This document shows positions 1 through 11,066 of a stretch of DNA of 64,000 nucleotides, in pieces (position 1 is the stretch's first letter; the number at the start of each line of letters is the position of its first letter). Both the position numbers and the translations under genes were made by a program. The notes under the pieces are model-generated. The model worked only from the letters and a program-made list of their open reading frames with translations. It did not search any database and was not told the DNA's origin. This DNA is from Branchinecta lynchi (taxonomy: Eukaryota; Arthropoda; Branchiopoda; Anostraca; Branchinectidae), in contig JAKZAP010000008.1 in the NCBI GenBank assembly GCA_023053575.1, positions 2,877,001 to 2,941,000 on the forward strand, read 5' to 3'.

Positions 1-169
1 CCCAGATCTGGGGAATCGGGTCGACCCAGCGACTTCATATGAAAGCGAAGCAGGGGGATTATTTTTCGAAATTCCAAACACTCAATGAAGTCCTAACACG
101 ATGCCGATAGAATTGCTGCTTTTCCCGGATTAGATCGATTCAACATGTCAGCGTTATAATGTGTCATAA

Positions 170-733
170 TTGACCAATAGGACGAGACTCCGTGTTGGTT
201 TACAAACTTTGACGCCTTCAAATTCTTACTTCCATGGAAACTCTTTTGCAAAAATAGAATTTGGAGCTTCAATCCATCTGAAGGGTAAGCTCAGACGTGA
301 TATTCTTGCCCGTATATACCAGTCAACTGTTTTACCGTCATTTTTCCAGCGGTGGTGGTGAATGGTTTTAATCGTGGTTTGATTGCTAGTGTCCGTGTGT
401 GCTATTTTAAAGACTGTAAATTTTTGCTTGGATACCCTTTATTTGCTAGAAATACACCTCTAATTAATTCCCTTTCAGTTAAAGATCCTGCCCTGGCAAT
501 TCAGCAGAAATTTGATAATTTTGTAGCTAAAGCTAATAATATTCTGACTCTGCAGAATCTGTTTCCGTTTTTTGCTAAAAAGCTAATAGTTAAGTAAGTA
601 CAGTGCTTTGTTTAATGTACGCCAATTGTTATTTATTGTTATGAAAGTTATTTGTAACAGTGTTTTTTAAATTTATTTTAGTACTCCTCATTATATATTC
701 TTTGAGGGAAATAAATAAATGAATGAATGAATA
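170..733 (+). mobile_element. Probable LINE 3-prime end with (TGAA)n tail, unit copy 0
   Basis: Two overlapping frames (170-361 and 352-597) are followed by about 110 bp of AT-rich sequence and a tail of AAATAAATAAATGAATGAATGAAT type at 708-733, the structure of a 5-prime-truncated LINE. The 81-residue frame contains CKFLLGYPLFARNTPLIN and ends FFAKKLIVK. I do not recognise its family from the residues, so LINE is inferred from the tail. A splice-like gtaag/ttttccag pair at about 278 and 351 also exists and is probably chance. Identical copies are at 7211-7774 and 14252-14815. Confidence 0.45.
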
Positions 734-969
734 TACGGTTAAGGAATAGCCCAATTAATATTTCCAGCAAGTTCTTGGCTCTGAAGGATGACAAAACGCC
801 AATAATTTAATTTCAAAGTTGAAGGTTTTCGTTACGATCCCGTCCGTTTTCGTCGGGTATGGTGCAATCTCTCTATACTCAGTACGAATCAGATATCAGA
901 TACCATGGTAATTGCAAAAATGACTTTAATAAATTGAAAACGAGCACGGCAGTCAGGAACGGATGTCAG

Positions 970-1230
970 AACTTACATAGAACGTGATAAATAAGTAACA
1001 GTAAACCAGTCTTCTTGTATTTATAGACAGCTGGCCAATTTTATTTGTTAAAACTGACGAATTTCCCGTTTTTGCCCAGCTCTCGGGAATCCGGTCGACC
1101 CACCGACTTCACATGAAACGAAGCAGGGATATTATTTTTCGAAATCCCAAACACCCGATAAAGTCGTAACATGTTGCTTATGGAATCTCCGATTTTCACG
1201 GACTAGATCGATTCAGCATTTCAGCTTGTA
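970..1230 (+). repeat. Diverged direct repeat inside the tandem unit
   Basis: This segment, from an aacgtgataaataag motif through the gtcgaccca motif to atcgattcagcat, matches 6951-7190 with many substitutions and small indels. The two copies bracket the LINE 3-prime end. Further copies by the 7041 period are at 8011-8271, 15052-15312 and 13992-14231. They are older than the 7 kb duplication, because they differ from each other while the 7 kb units do not. Confidence 0.75.
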
Positions 1231-2405
1231 TACTCAATAAGAATCAGATATCAGATATGGTGTCTGCAAAAACGGGTAATCGCAAAAACCCCTTTATAAA
1301 ATTAAAAACGAGCACGGCAGTCTGAAAGGGCTCGCACCGTCCTGCAACTGGAACATAATAAGCAGAGTTTAACCTATCGAGTTTTGGTTAAATGTTGATG
1401 GTGGCGAAAATCATCGTCAGGGAGGATCGCACACTTTTATTTCTACGAAAATAATATAATTGAACACATGTACTGTCAGAATTTTAGCTCGGTCGCGATC
1501 GTTGGACGACAAATGGAACAAAACCGCATGATTGCTCTATACTTGAATATTCAGAATAATAAAAAAAGAAAAAAAGTATCTGCAGAACTCCTAAAGCCAA
1601 CGTCTCTCCTTTTGTTTCCGAGTCATTTGTCTATTTCTCTCCAGCAGCTTTCCTCTAGCCCATCTGGTTTCCAGAAGAAATCCTAGATATTTGTGTACTG
1701 CCCTTAGGCTCTGATGGCCCTATTACTCCCTGGGGCGTCTTTAGACAAGAAAAGCCTCAAGTGTAAAATGGGATGAACTGGAATGCTTTCTTTTCCCTAT
1801 TTTGTTTTAGCAGCTGAGCGTTGATCTGCTTTCGAGGAAAGATGTGATAAAGGGTCTCCTTGTGTTTGGATCATGTCGCATTACTTTGAGTATTTTCGAT
1901 AAATTTGTTTATTACTCATCGTACGTGTAATTGCCATGATGGAGTATAGAGAAGGTATACGGTTAATATATAAACACACATAAATCATATTTCTTTAATT
2001 ATTTTTTGGTTGTTGGATAGAGGCTTTTCATAGGGTCGAGAGATTTCACGAATCGAAGAGGACGATCTGTAACAGCTTCATTCGGGCCTTCAACACCATG
2101 ATTACAGATAACACGACCCCAGCAGCAACGTAGCCTTATATACTTTACTCCTCAACAATAACACGCAGCTTCTGCTGCAATTGACCTTATACCAGATTAG
2201 CGCCCAGGACGGATTACCCTCCGGATAACCCGGATTATAATCCGGGATTATCCGCCTTCTCCTCATTATCAGCATCCATCGCACATAGATAGTAGGAATA
2301 GATTCATAAGTGTATGAACAGAAAGAGAAGCTGCCACTATTAATTTAAATTTGCCCGTTACACAATGCAAAGTTTGCCAGAATCTTCAGGGTCCTCTGAC
2401 AACTC
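1231..2405. other. No gene seen; AT-rich unit sequence
   Basis: There are only short frames (1468-1686 on +, 2102-2284 on -) without recognisable domains. A short palindromic cluster around 2220-2260 (ccggattataatccgg) is the only structure noted. The same holds at 8272-9446 and 15313-16487. Confidence 0.6.
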
Positions 2406-2630
2406 GTCTAGGGATCAAACGAGTGGATTTATTCGGCTGAAACTTGGAAGTTTGAACAGTCATATGCATTTGCTACAGATAATCGAGACGATGCTAGAAA
2501 ATATTCTATTTCCGAACCGCATTTTTGGATGGCGGGTGTATTTTGTGACGTTCTCATCTACTTTCTTGCACTGCCTACTCGTAAAAAATGCCATATGAGC
2601 TCATAGCTCTTGTTTCTTATGTAGGCCTGT
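2406..2630 (+). repeat. B-family 3-prime fragment
   Basis: Matches 23506-23750: the shared blocks include gtctagggatcaaac, ccgaaccgcatttttggatgg and the terminal gccatatgagctcatagctc. This terminus (caagtgcca plus an agctcttgt motif) ends every B copy seen. Also at 9447-9671. Confidence 0.8.
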
Positions 2631-2779
2631 GTGTCACGTCAAATTGACTTGATCCGACTAGGGTATTTGGTGACTTGCGGGGCGTGGGCGTTCGGGGCGT
2701 GTTTTTATCGAATTTACTCAGAACAATCCGATAGCTGGAGAGGGATACCCGAAATCTCTTGAGACGCTTTTCCTAGTTT

Positions 2780-4025
2780 TTGGGATCCCAAAACGTAAGT
2801 GGAGGGATACCTATGACATCGCAAAAGTTGTCCGTCTGTCCGTCCGTCCATCTGTGTGCACTGTAACTCTCGAAAGGAATGAGATATTTTGATGAAACTT
2901 GGTGTGAGGATTATTTGGGTCAAAAGCAAGGTCAAGTTCGTAGATGGGCTATTTAGCCCTACATTTAGGCGTGGGGGAGGGGTTTTAGACAAGGGGGCAA
3001 ATTAAATATTTTTAAACAGATAATGTGATAGTCGATTGTGGGGTAAGAGGACATGTTGAGCACGATGGTGAAAACCATTTTGTCATCGGAGAAGTAGTTG
3101 GCCCGGAATCCGGCCAAAACCGGAAAGTTTGTTAAAAGTAAAAGTTTTATTTGAAGTTGATTAGATTTAGGGGTAAGAAGACATGCTTAACACGATGGTG
3201 AAAACTGTGTTTTTTCGCCGGACAAGTGGTTAGCCCAGAATCCGGCCAAAACCGGAAAGTCTGTTAAAAGTAAAAGTCTTATTTGAAGTTGATTAGATGT
3301 TCGATTTAGGGATAGAAGCCATGCTGAACACAATCGTGAAAACCATTTTCTCGCCGAACAAGTAGTTTGCCCGGAATCCGGCCAAAACCGGAAAGTTTAT
3401 TAAAAGTAAAAGTTTTATTTGGAGTAGATTAGATGTTCGATATAGGGGTAAGAAGACATGCTGAACACTTATGTGAAAACAATTTTCTACCCAGACAAGT
3501 AGTTCGCCCGGAATCTGGCCAAAACCGAAAATTGTTAAAAGTTAGAGTTTTATTTGAAGTTGATTAGATATTCGATTTAGGGGTAAAGAGATGGTGAATG
3601 GGTGCATGACAATCATTTTTTACCCGAATATATAGTTCGACGGGAATCCGAGCCGGAAAATTTCTTATAAGTTGAATTTTTATTTGAATTTGATTAGATG
3701 TTCAATATTGGGGAAAGAAGATACGCTAAGTTCGTCTTTGAGCTTTCTTTTTTCGCCGGAAAAGTAGTTCCGGAGTTCGGCCGAAACCGGGAAATTGGCA
3801 GAGGTGGCAGGAAGTTTTCGTCAAAACAGAGATGGCTTATAGGGGTAAACACACATGCTGATACAATACCTGAACTTGTTTTTTCTCAGATGATCAACCT
3901 GTTTTTGAAATTTTAATAGTAAAAATGTTCAAGGAGTCTGGCGAAGACAGGATCTGGCGAAGACAAGACCCAATTGTCTGGATCAAATATTGAATTTTTG
4001 GGATCCCATCGAAACCTTTGGTCTT
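2780..4025 (+). mobile_element. A-family element, near-complete (unit copy 1)
   Basis: It starts with the palindrome GGGATCCC followed by AAAACGTAAGTGGAGGGATA, then a GTCC-rich run, then a module reading gatattttgatgaaacttgg. About eight imperfect repeats of roughly 135 bp follow (gaatccggccaaaaccgg / gattagatgttcgattta / gaagacatgctgaaca). It ends GGGATCCCATCGAAACC-TTTGGTCTTGTT. No coding capacity is seen. It is inserted in B-like sequence: 54915-54960 is the same site without the element, which defines both ends to within a few bases and shows no long target duplication. Second identical copy at 9821-11066. Confidence 0.8.
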
Positions 4026-4400
4026 GTTGTCAAACCTCTACCCCTCTCTTCACACTAGTATAGCTCTGCTCGTTTCTTTGCTTAAATTCGTTCGGAGAGA
4101 GCTAGAGCAATCGAAGGGGTTTGGAATAATATGGAAAGTGTCAGCGGCTTCTCTGGCCAAACAAAACTACCAGGGTATATGCATTTCTGAAATGCTAGAT
4201 GGCCTCTATGCGATCTTACGCGCTGTTCCGACACGCCAGAACTGTTCCCTATCGTTACAACGGAATTACTACGTTTTCTTCTGACGGAATACTGGTGTGG
4301 TGTACGTCTATTGTGTTATTTGTGTTCGATGGCAAAGCCTTTGCTCGAACAAGCAAGCAGTTAAAGGAAGTACTTGTAAATCGATCATTGTAGAGAGACT
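4026..4400 (+). repeat. B-associated sequence continuing right of the A insertion
   Basis: The first 110 bp (tcaaacctctacccc to gagctagagcaatcgaagg) match 54946-55082, where the A element is absent. Two overlapping short frames (4018-4284, 4199-4393) carry no recognisable domain. 4400-4850 is AT-rich with two imperfect repeats of a ctcaagggttttgcttac block (about 4592 and 4766). Copy at 11067-11441. Confidence 0.6.
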
Positions 4401-4851
4401 GCGAATAACTGTGATATTGTCAAGCTGAAATACAAGTGGAGTTGTAAATTCGACAAGATTGACTTAGAAATCGCCACTTTCCAAATCCGACCATTCCTTA
4501 AAGTACCAATCATGACCGCAAATTAAGAAAAATACTTTTAAGCCAAATATGCATTTTCATGATCCCCATGAGCCCATTAGCATTCTTGCCTCAAGGGTTT
4601 TGCTTACAAATGAGGCTCCAGCTCCCTTAAAGTGCGCATCTTCACCGCAAGGTCGAAAAGTACGTTTTATCAAACGATACATCTCAACCGATGATCATTT
4701 GTGCCACAAGGATTCTACTTTTGGCATATATCAATGATCCCTAAGAACCTGCTATCGTTTTTGGCTCAAGGGTTTTGCTTACAGATGCAATTGTAGCGCC
4801 TTTAAAGTCCGCATCATTACAGCCAAGTTCAGCAATAAAATACTTTAGGAA

Positions 4852-6130
4852 CCCCAAAACGTAAGTGGCGGGATACCCATGACATCGCAAAAGCTGTCCG
4901 TCCGTCCGTCAGTCTGTGCGCACTATAACTCTCGAAGGGAATGGGATATTTTGATGAAACTTGGTGTGAGGATTCTTTGGGTCAAGAGTAAGGTCAAGTT
5001 CGTAGATGGGCTATGAAGCCCTACATTTATGGGTGGGGGAGTGGGTTTAAACGAAGGGGCAAATGAAATATTTTTAAACAGATAATGTGATAGTCGATTA
5101 TGGGGTAAGAAGACATGTTGAACACGATGGTCAAAACCATTTTGTCATCGGAAAAGTAGTTCGCCCGGAATCCGGCCAAAACAGGAAAGTTTGTTAAAAG
5201 TAAAAGTTTTATTTGAAGTTGATTAGATTTAGGGGTAAGAAGACATACGATGGTGAAAACTGTTTTTTCGCCGGACAAGTAGTTACCCCGGAATCCGCCA
5301 AAAACCGGAAAGTCTGTTAAAAGTAAAAGTAATATTTGAAGTTAACTAGATGTTCGATTTAGGGGTAAGAAGACATGCTTAACATAATGGTGAAAACCAT
5401 TTTCTCGCCGAACAAGTAGTTTGCCCGGAATCTGGCAAAAACCGGAAAGTTTGTTAAAAGTAAATGTTTTATTTGGAGTTACTTAGATGTTCGATGTAGG
5501 AGTAAGAAGACATGCTGAACACTTATGTGAAAACAATTTTCTATTCAAACAATGTTTGCAACGGATACGTCAGCTATGATTTTTCATCAGCAATATTTCG
5601 GCCCTTCTTGGCAAGGGTCCTCGTCAGGCTGTCAATCTTCTGGTTCAACTTCGGGGAAGGAAACAAACCTGTAACAATTTTCTACCCAGAGAAGTAGTTC
5701 GCCCGGAATCCGGCCAAAACCGAAAATTGTTAAAAGTTAGAGTTTTAATTTGTAGTTGATTAGATTTAGGGGTAAAGAGATGGCGAATCCGTGCATGACA
5801 ATAATTTTTTTACCCGGACATATAGTTCGACCGGAATCTGGCTGGAGCTGGAAAATTTGTTATAAGTTGAATTTTTATTTGAAGTTGGTTAGATGTTCAA
5901 TATTGGGAAAAGAAGATACGCTGAGTTCGTTTTTGAGCTTTCTTTTTTCGTCAGACAAGTAGTTCCGGAATTCGGCCGAAACCGGGAAATTTGCAGGAGT
6001 GGCAGGAAGTTTTCGTCAAAACAGATATGACTTATAGGGGTAAACACACATGCTGATTCAATATCTGAACTTCGTTTTCTCAGATGATTAATCTGTTTTT
6101 GAATTTAATGGGAAAAATGTCCAATGAGTC
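4852..6130 (+). mobile_element. A-family element, second copy in unit, 3-prime end damaged
   Basis: Begins ccccaaaacgtaagtggcgg, so the GGGATCCC start is lost, and carries the same module and about seven 135 bp repeats. It stops near 6130 without the usual GGTCTTGTT end. A rearranged A terminus lies at about 6677-6735 in the opposite sense. A short repeat is nested inside at 5544-5672. Copy at 11893-13171. Confidence 0.7.
5544..5672. mobile_element. Nested SINE-like repeat (D family) with 12 bp target duplication
   Basis: It interrupts an A-family repeat unit. The host block aacaattttcta occurs just left (5532-5543) and just right (5673-5684). The uninterrupted form is seen at about 3479-3490 in the neighbouring A element. 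The insert carries aacggatacgtcagcta, ggcccttcttggcaagggtcctcgtcaggc and a ggaagg-aaacaaacctg end. Related sequences: 18363-18447, 18595-18720, 26890-26955, 29030-29090. The 12 bp duplication fits target-primed reverse transcription. Copy at 12585-12713. Confidence 0.7.
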
Positions 6131-6950
6131 TACTTTTTACTTACTGTTGTATAATACAATATTATTCGACTCTGTAAAAAGTTCCCAAACAAAAAAATCC
6201 TGCCAACATTTTGCCTATTCTTGCAAGTGCCACTTGAGCTTTCAGCTCTTGTTCATTGTCATGCTGGTAGGGGCACGCCGACTGGAATTCCTATGAGAAC
6301 TTTAGGCTCCATAAAAAATTTAATTCTATCAGAGGCTTTATTCTGTTTTAGTGTGCCAAAACTTATTAAAAGGCTATGAAAATGGCATGACCATCGCTTC
6401 TATCTATCAGAGGCTTTATTTATTTATTTATATTTATATATTTTCCGAGTAGGTTTTAATCCAGAATTTAGAGTTGCTTGTCGAAATTTATAGAGCCTTA
6501 TGCTTAGGACACTATTAGTAGTCTGCTATTTACTTTCATCCCTCAAAACTGAGCCGTCGAAATGTATAAAGGAACAGTTTGCTAAGCTAATAATGCAATC
6601 ATTCTGCACATTTAACGAAATTCTATGACTGATCTGAAAATCCTTTTGTCTCGGATAAGGAAGTTCAGGATACAAATAGTTCCGATGGGATCCCAAAGGG
6701 GAATATTTGTCGAACTTGTTTATTCAGATCATCAGGTCTCATTTCATATCCACTAAGCAATTGATTTCTATATTTAGTATCCGATTTAGCTGAGATCACG
6801 GGTGTTATTACCCTCGCTAGTCGAAGACTCCTAGGATACTCTGATCCATCTTTATCTTTATATACAGTTATATCAGTTATATCGCAGGATTTTGTTCCTC
6901 CATTACTGTTATATCGTAGGATGTTGGTCGTGCAGAAATTTCCGGCTTAC
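6131..6950. other. No gene seen; ends with a B terminus remnant and A scraps
   Basis: About 6226-6256 has the B 3-prime terminus (caagtgcca plus cagctcttgt). 6415-6440 is a short TTTA-rich run and 6677-6735 contains a reversed A terminus. No coding signal was found. Equivalent at 13172-13991. Confidence 0.5.
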
Positions 6951-7210
6951 ATCAGAACGCGATAAATAAGTAATAGTAAAGCAGTCTTTATCGACAGCTT
7001 GCCAAAGATATTTGTTAGGACTGACGAATTTCCAGTTTTTGCCCAGATCTGGGGAATCGGGTCGACCCAGCGACTTCATATGAAAGCGAAGCAGGGGGAT
7101 TATTTTTCGAAATTCCAAACACTCAATGAAGTCCTAACACGATGCCGATAGAATTGCTGCTTTTCCCGGATTAGATCGATTCAACATGTCAGCGTTATAA
7201 TGTGTCATAA

Positions 7211-7774
7211 TTGACCAATAGGACGAGACTCCGTGTTGGTTTACAAACTTTGACGCCTTCAAATTCTTACTTCCATGGAAACTCTTTTGCAAAAATAGAA
7301 TTTGGAGCTTCAATCCATCTGAAGGGTAAGCTCAGACGTGATATTCTTGCCCGTATATACCAGTCAACTGTTTTACCGTCATTTTTCCAGCGGTGGTGGT
7401 GAATGGTTTTAATCGTGGTTTGATTGCTAGTGTCCGTGTGTGCTATTTTAAAGACTGTAAATTTTTGCTTGGATACCCTTTATTTGCTAGAAATACACCT
7501 CTAATTAATTCCCTTTCAGTTAAAGATCCTGCCCTGGCAATTCAGCAGAAATTTGATAATTTTGTAGCTAAAGCTAATAATATTCTGACTCTGCAGAATC
7601 TGTTTCCGTTTTTTGCTAAAAAGCTAATAGTTAAGTAAGTACAGTGCTTTGTTTAATGTACGCCAATTGTTATTTATTGTTATGAAAGTTATTTGTAACA
7701 GTGTTTTTTAAATTTATTTTAGTACTCCTCATTATATATTCTTTGAGGGAAATAAATAAATGAATGAATGAATA
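7211..7774 (+). mobile_element. Probable LINE 3-prime end, unit copy 1
   Basis: Identical to 170-733, shifted by 7041. Confidence 0.45.
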
Positions 7775-9820
7775 TACGGTTAAGGAATAGCCCAATTAAT
7801 ATTTCCAGCAAGTTCTTGGCTCTGAAGGATGACAAAACGCCAATAATTTAATTTCAAAGTTGAAGGTTTTCGTTACGATCCCGTCCGTTTTCGTCGGGTA
7901 TGGTGCAATCTCTCTATACTCAGTACGAATCAGATATCAGATACCATGGTAATTGCAAAAATGACTTTAATAAATTGAAAACGAGCACGGCAGTCAGGAA
8001 CGGATGTCAGAACTTACATAGAACGTGATAAATAAGTAACAGTAAACCAGTCTTCTTGTATTTATAGACAGCTGGCCAATTTTATTTGTTAAAACTGACG
8101 AATTTCCCGTTTTTGCCCAGCTCTCGGGAATCCGGTCGACCCACCGACTTCACATGAAACGAAGCAGGGATATTATTTTTCGAAATCCCAAACACCCGAT
8201 AAAGTCGTAACATGTTGCTTATGGAATCTCCGATTTTCACGGACTAGATCGATTCAGCATTTCAGCTTGTATACTCAATAAGAATCAGATATCAGATATG
8301 GTGTCTGCAAAAACGGGTAATCGCAAAAACCCCTTTATAAAATTAAAAACGAGCACGGCAGTCTGAAAGGGCTCGCACCGTCCTGCAACTGGAACATAAT
8401 AAGCAGAGTTTAACCTATCGAGTTTTGGTTAAATGTTGATGGTGGCGAAAATCATCGTCAGGGAGGATCGCACACTTTTATTTCTACGAAAATAATATAA
8501 TTGAACACATGTACTGTCAGAATTTTAGCTCGGTCGCGATCGTTGGACGACAAATGGAACAAAACCGCATGATTGCTCTATACTTGAATATTCAGAATAA
8601 TAAAAAAAGAAAAAAAGTATCTGCAGAACTCCTAAAGCCAACGTCTCTCCTTTTGTTTCCGAGTCATTTGTCTATTTCTCTCCAGCAGCTTTCCTCTAGC
8701 CCATCTGGTTTCCAGAAGAAATCCTAGATATTTGTGTACTGCCCTTAGGCTCTGATGGCCCTATTACTCCCTGGGGCGTCTTTAGACAAGAAAAGCCTCA
8801 AGTGTAAAATGGGATGAACTGGAATGCTTTCTTTTCCCTATTTTGTTTTAGCAGCTGAGCGTTGATCTGCTTTCGAGGAAAGATGTGATAAAGGGTCTCC
8901 TTGTGTTTGGATCATGTCGCATTACTTTGAGTATTTTCGATAAATTTGTTTATTACTCATCGTACGTGTAATTGCCATGATGGAGTATAGAGAAGGTATA
9001 CGGTTAATATATAAACACACATAAATCATATTTCTTTAATTATTTTTTGGTTGTTGGATAGAGGCTTTTCATAGGGTCGAGAGATTTCACGAATCGAAGA
9101 GGACGATCTGTAACAGCTTCATTCGGGCCTTCAACACCATGATTACAGATAACACGACCCCAGCAGCAACGTAGCCTTATATACTTTACTCCTCAACAAT
9201 AACACGCAGCTTCTGCTGCAATTGACCTTATACCAGATTAGCGCCCAGGACGGATTACCCTCCGGATAACCCGGATTATAATCCGGGATTATCCGCCTTC
9301 TCCTCATTATCAGCATCCATCGCACATAGATAGTAGGAATAGATTCATAAGTGTATGAACAGAAAGAGAAGCTGCCACTATTAATTTAAATTTGCCCGTT
9401 ACACAATGCAAAGTTTGCCAGAATCTTCAGGGTCCTCTGACAACTCGTCTAGGGATCAAACGAGTGGATTTATTCGGCTGAAACTTGGAAGTTTGAACAG
9501 TCATATGCATTTGCTACAGATAATCGAGACGATGCTAGAAAATATTCTATTTCCGAACCGCATTTTTGGATGGCGGGTGTATTTTGTGACGTTCTCATCT
9601 ACTTTCTTGCACTGCCTACTCGTAAAAAATGCCATATGAGCTCATAGCTCTTGTTTCTTATGTAGGCCTGTGTGTCACGTCAAATTGACTTGATCCGACT
9701 AGGGTATTTGGTGACTTGCGGGGCGTGGGCGTTCGGGGCGTGTTTTTATCGAATTTACTCAGAACAATCCGATAGCTGGAGAGGGATACCCGAAATCTCT
9801 TGAGACGCTTTTCCTAGTTT

Positions 9821-11066
9821 TTGGGATCCCAAAACGTAAGTGGAGGGATACCTATGACATCGCAAAAGTTGTCCGTCTGTCCGTCCGTCCATCTGTGTGC
9901 ACTGTAACTCTCGAAAGGAATGAGATATTTTGATGAAACTTGGTGTGAGGATTATTTGGGTCAAAAGCAAGGTCAAGTTCGTAGATGGGCTATTTAGCCC
10001 TACATTTAGGCGTGGGGGAGGGGTTTTAGACAAGGGGGCAAATTAAATATTTTTAAACAGATAATGTGATAGTCGATTGTGGGGTAAGAGGACATGTTGA
10101 GCACGATGGTGAAAACCATTTTGTCATCGGAGAAGTAGTTGGCCCGGAATCCGGCCAAAACCGGAAAGTTTGTTAAAAGTAAAAGTTTTATTTGAAGTTG
10201 ATTAGATTTAGGGGTAAGAAGACATGCTTAACACGATGGTGAAAACTGTGTTTTTTCGCCGGACAAGTGGTTAGCCCAGAATCCGGCCAAAACCGGAAAG
10301 TCTGTTAAAAGTAAAAGTCTTATTTGAAGTTGATTAGATGTTCGATTTAGGGATAGAAGCCATGCTGAACACAATCGTGAAAACCATTTTCTCGCCGAAC
10401 AAGTAGTTTGCCCGGAATCCGGCCAAAACCGGAAAGTTTATTAAAAGTAAAAGTTTTATTTGGAGTAGATTAGATGTTCGATATAGGGGTAAGAAGACAT
10501 GCTGAACACTTATGTGAAAACAATTTTCTACCCAGACAAGTAGTTCGCCCGGAATCTGGCCAAAACCGAAAATTGTTAAAAGTTAGAGTTTTATTTGAAG
10601 TTGATTAGATATTCGATTTAGGGGTAAAGAGATGGTGAATGGGTGCATGACAATCATTTTTTACCCGAATATATAGTTCGACGGGAATCCGAGCCGGAAA
10701 ATTTCTTATAAGTTGAATTTTTATTTGAATTTGATTAGATGTTCAATATTGGGGAAAGAAGATACGCTAAGTTCGTCTTTGAGCTTTCTTTTTTCGCCGG
10801 AAAAGTAGTTCCGGAGTTCGGCCGAAACCGGGAAATTGGCAGAGGTGGCAGGAAGTTTTCGTCAAAACAGAGATGGCTTATAGGGGTAAACACACATGCT
10901 GATACAATACCTGAACTTGTTTTTTCTCAGATGATCAACCTGTTTTTGAAATTTTAATAGTAAAAATGTTCAAGGAGTCTGGCGAAGACAGGATCTGGCG
11001 AAGACAAGACCCAATTGTCTGGATCAAATATTGAATTTTTGGGATCCCATCGAAACCTTTGGTCTT
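9821..11066 (+). mobile_element. A-family element, near-complete (unit copy 2)
   Basis: Identical to 2780-4025, shifted by 7041. Confidence 0.8.

Larger units (their letters stand above)
1..2405. repeat. Partial copy of a 7041 bp tandem unit (left end cut by window)
   Basis: This stretch equals 7042-9446 and 14083-16487; every open frame recurs with identical coordinates shifted by 7041 and 14082, and I saw no base differences in the lines compared. Under the breakpoint model described for the next unit it is the right-hand third of an upstream copy, or the original left segment. It contains a LINE 3-prime end, a diverged direct repeat and unassigned sequence. Confidence 0.95.
2406..9446. 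repeat. 7041 bp tandem unit, complete copy 1
   Basis: The array stops matching at 16488, which corresponds to unit position 2406, so the natural unit boundary is placed at 2405/2406. Independent support: sequence starting at 2406 (gtctagggatcaaac) matches a B-family copy near 23506, whereas the sequence just left of it does not. The unit contains a B fragment, two A elements, a LINE 3-prime end and smaller repeats. It has no recognisable host gene. Perfect identity means a very recent duplication or an assembly artefact. Confidence 0.9.

Noticed and set aside
278..351. Small intron in the LINE 3-prime end (gtaagc...ttttccag)
   Set aside because: No homology to support it, and the region is a mobile element end; likely chance.
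3000..3980. CRISPR-like array from the regular 135 bp repeats
   Set aside because: Repeats are long, diverged, without unique spacers, in a eukaryotic mobile element.
2780..4025. Helitron
   Set aside because: No TC start or CTRR end with subterminal hairpin at the terminus; the palindromes are at the extreme ends.
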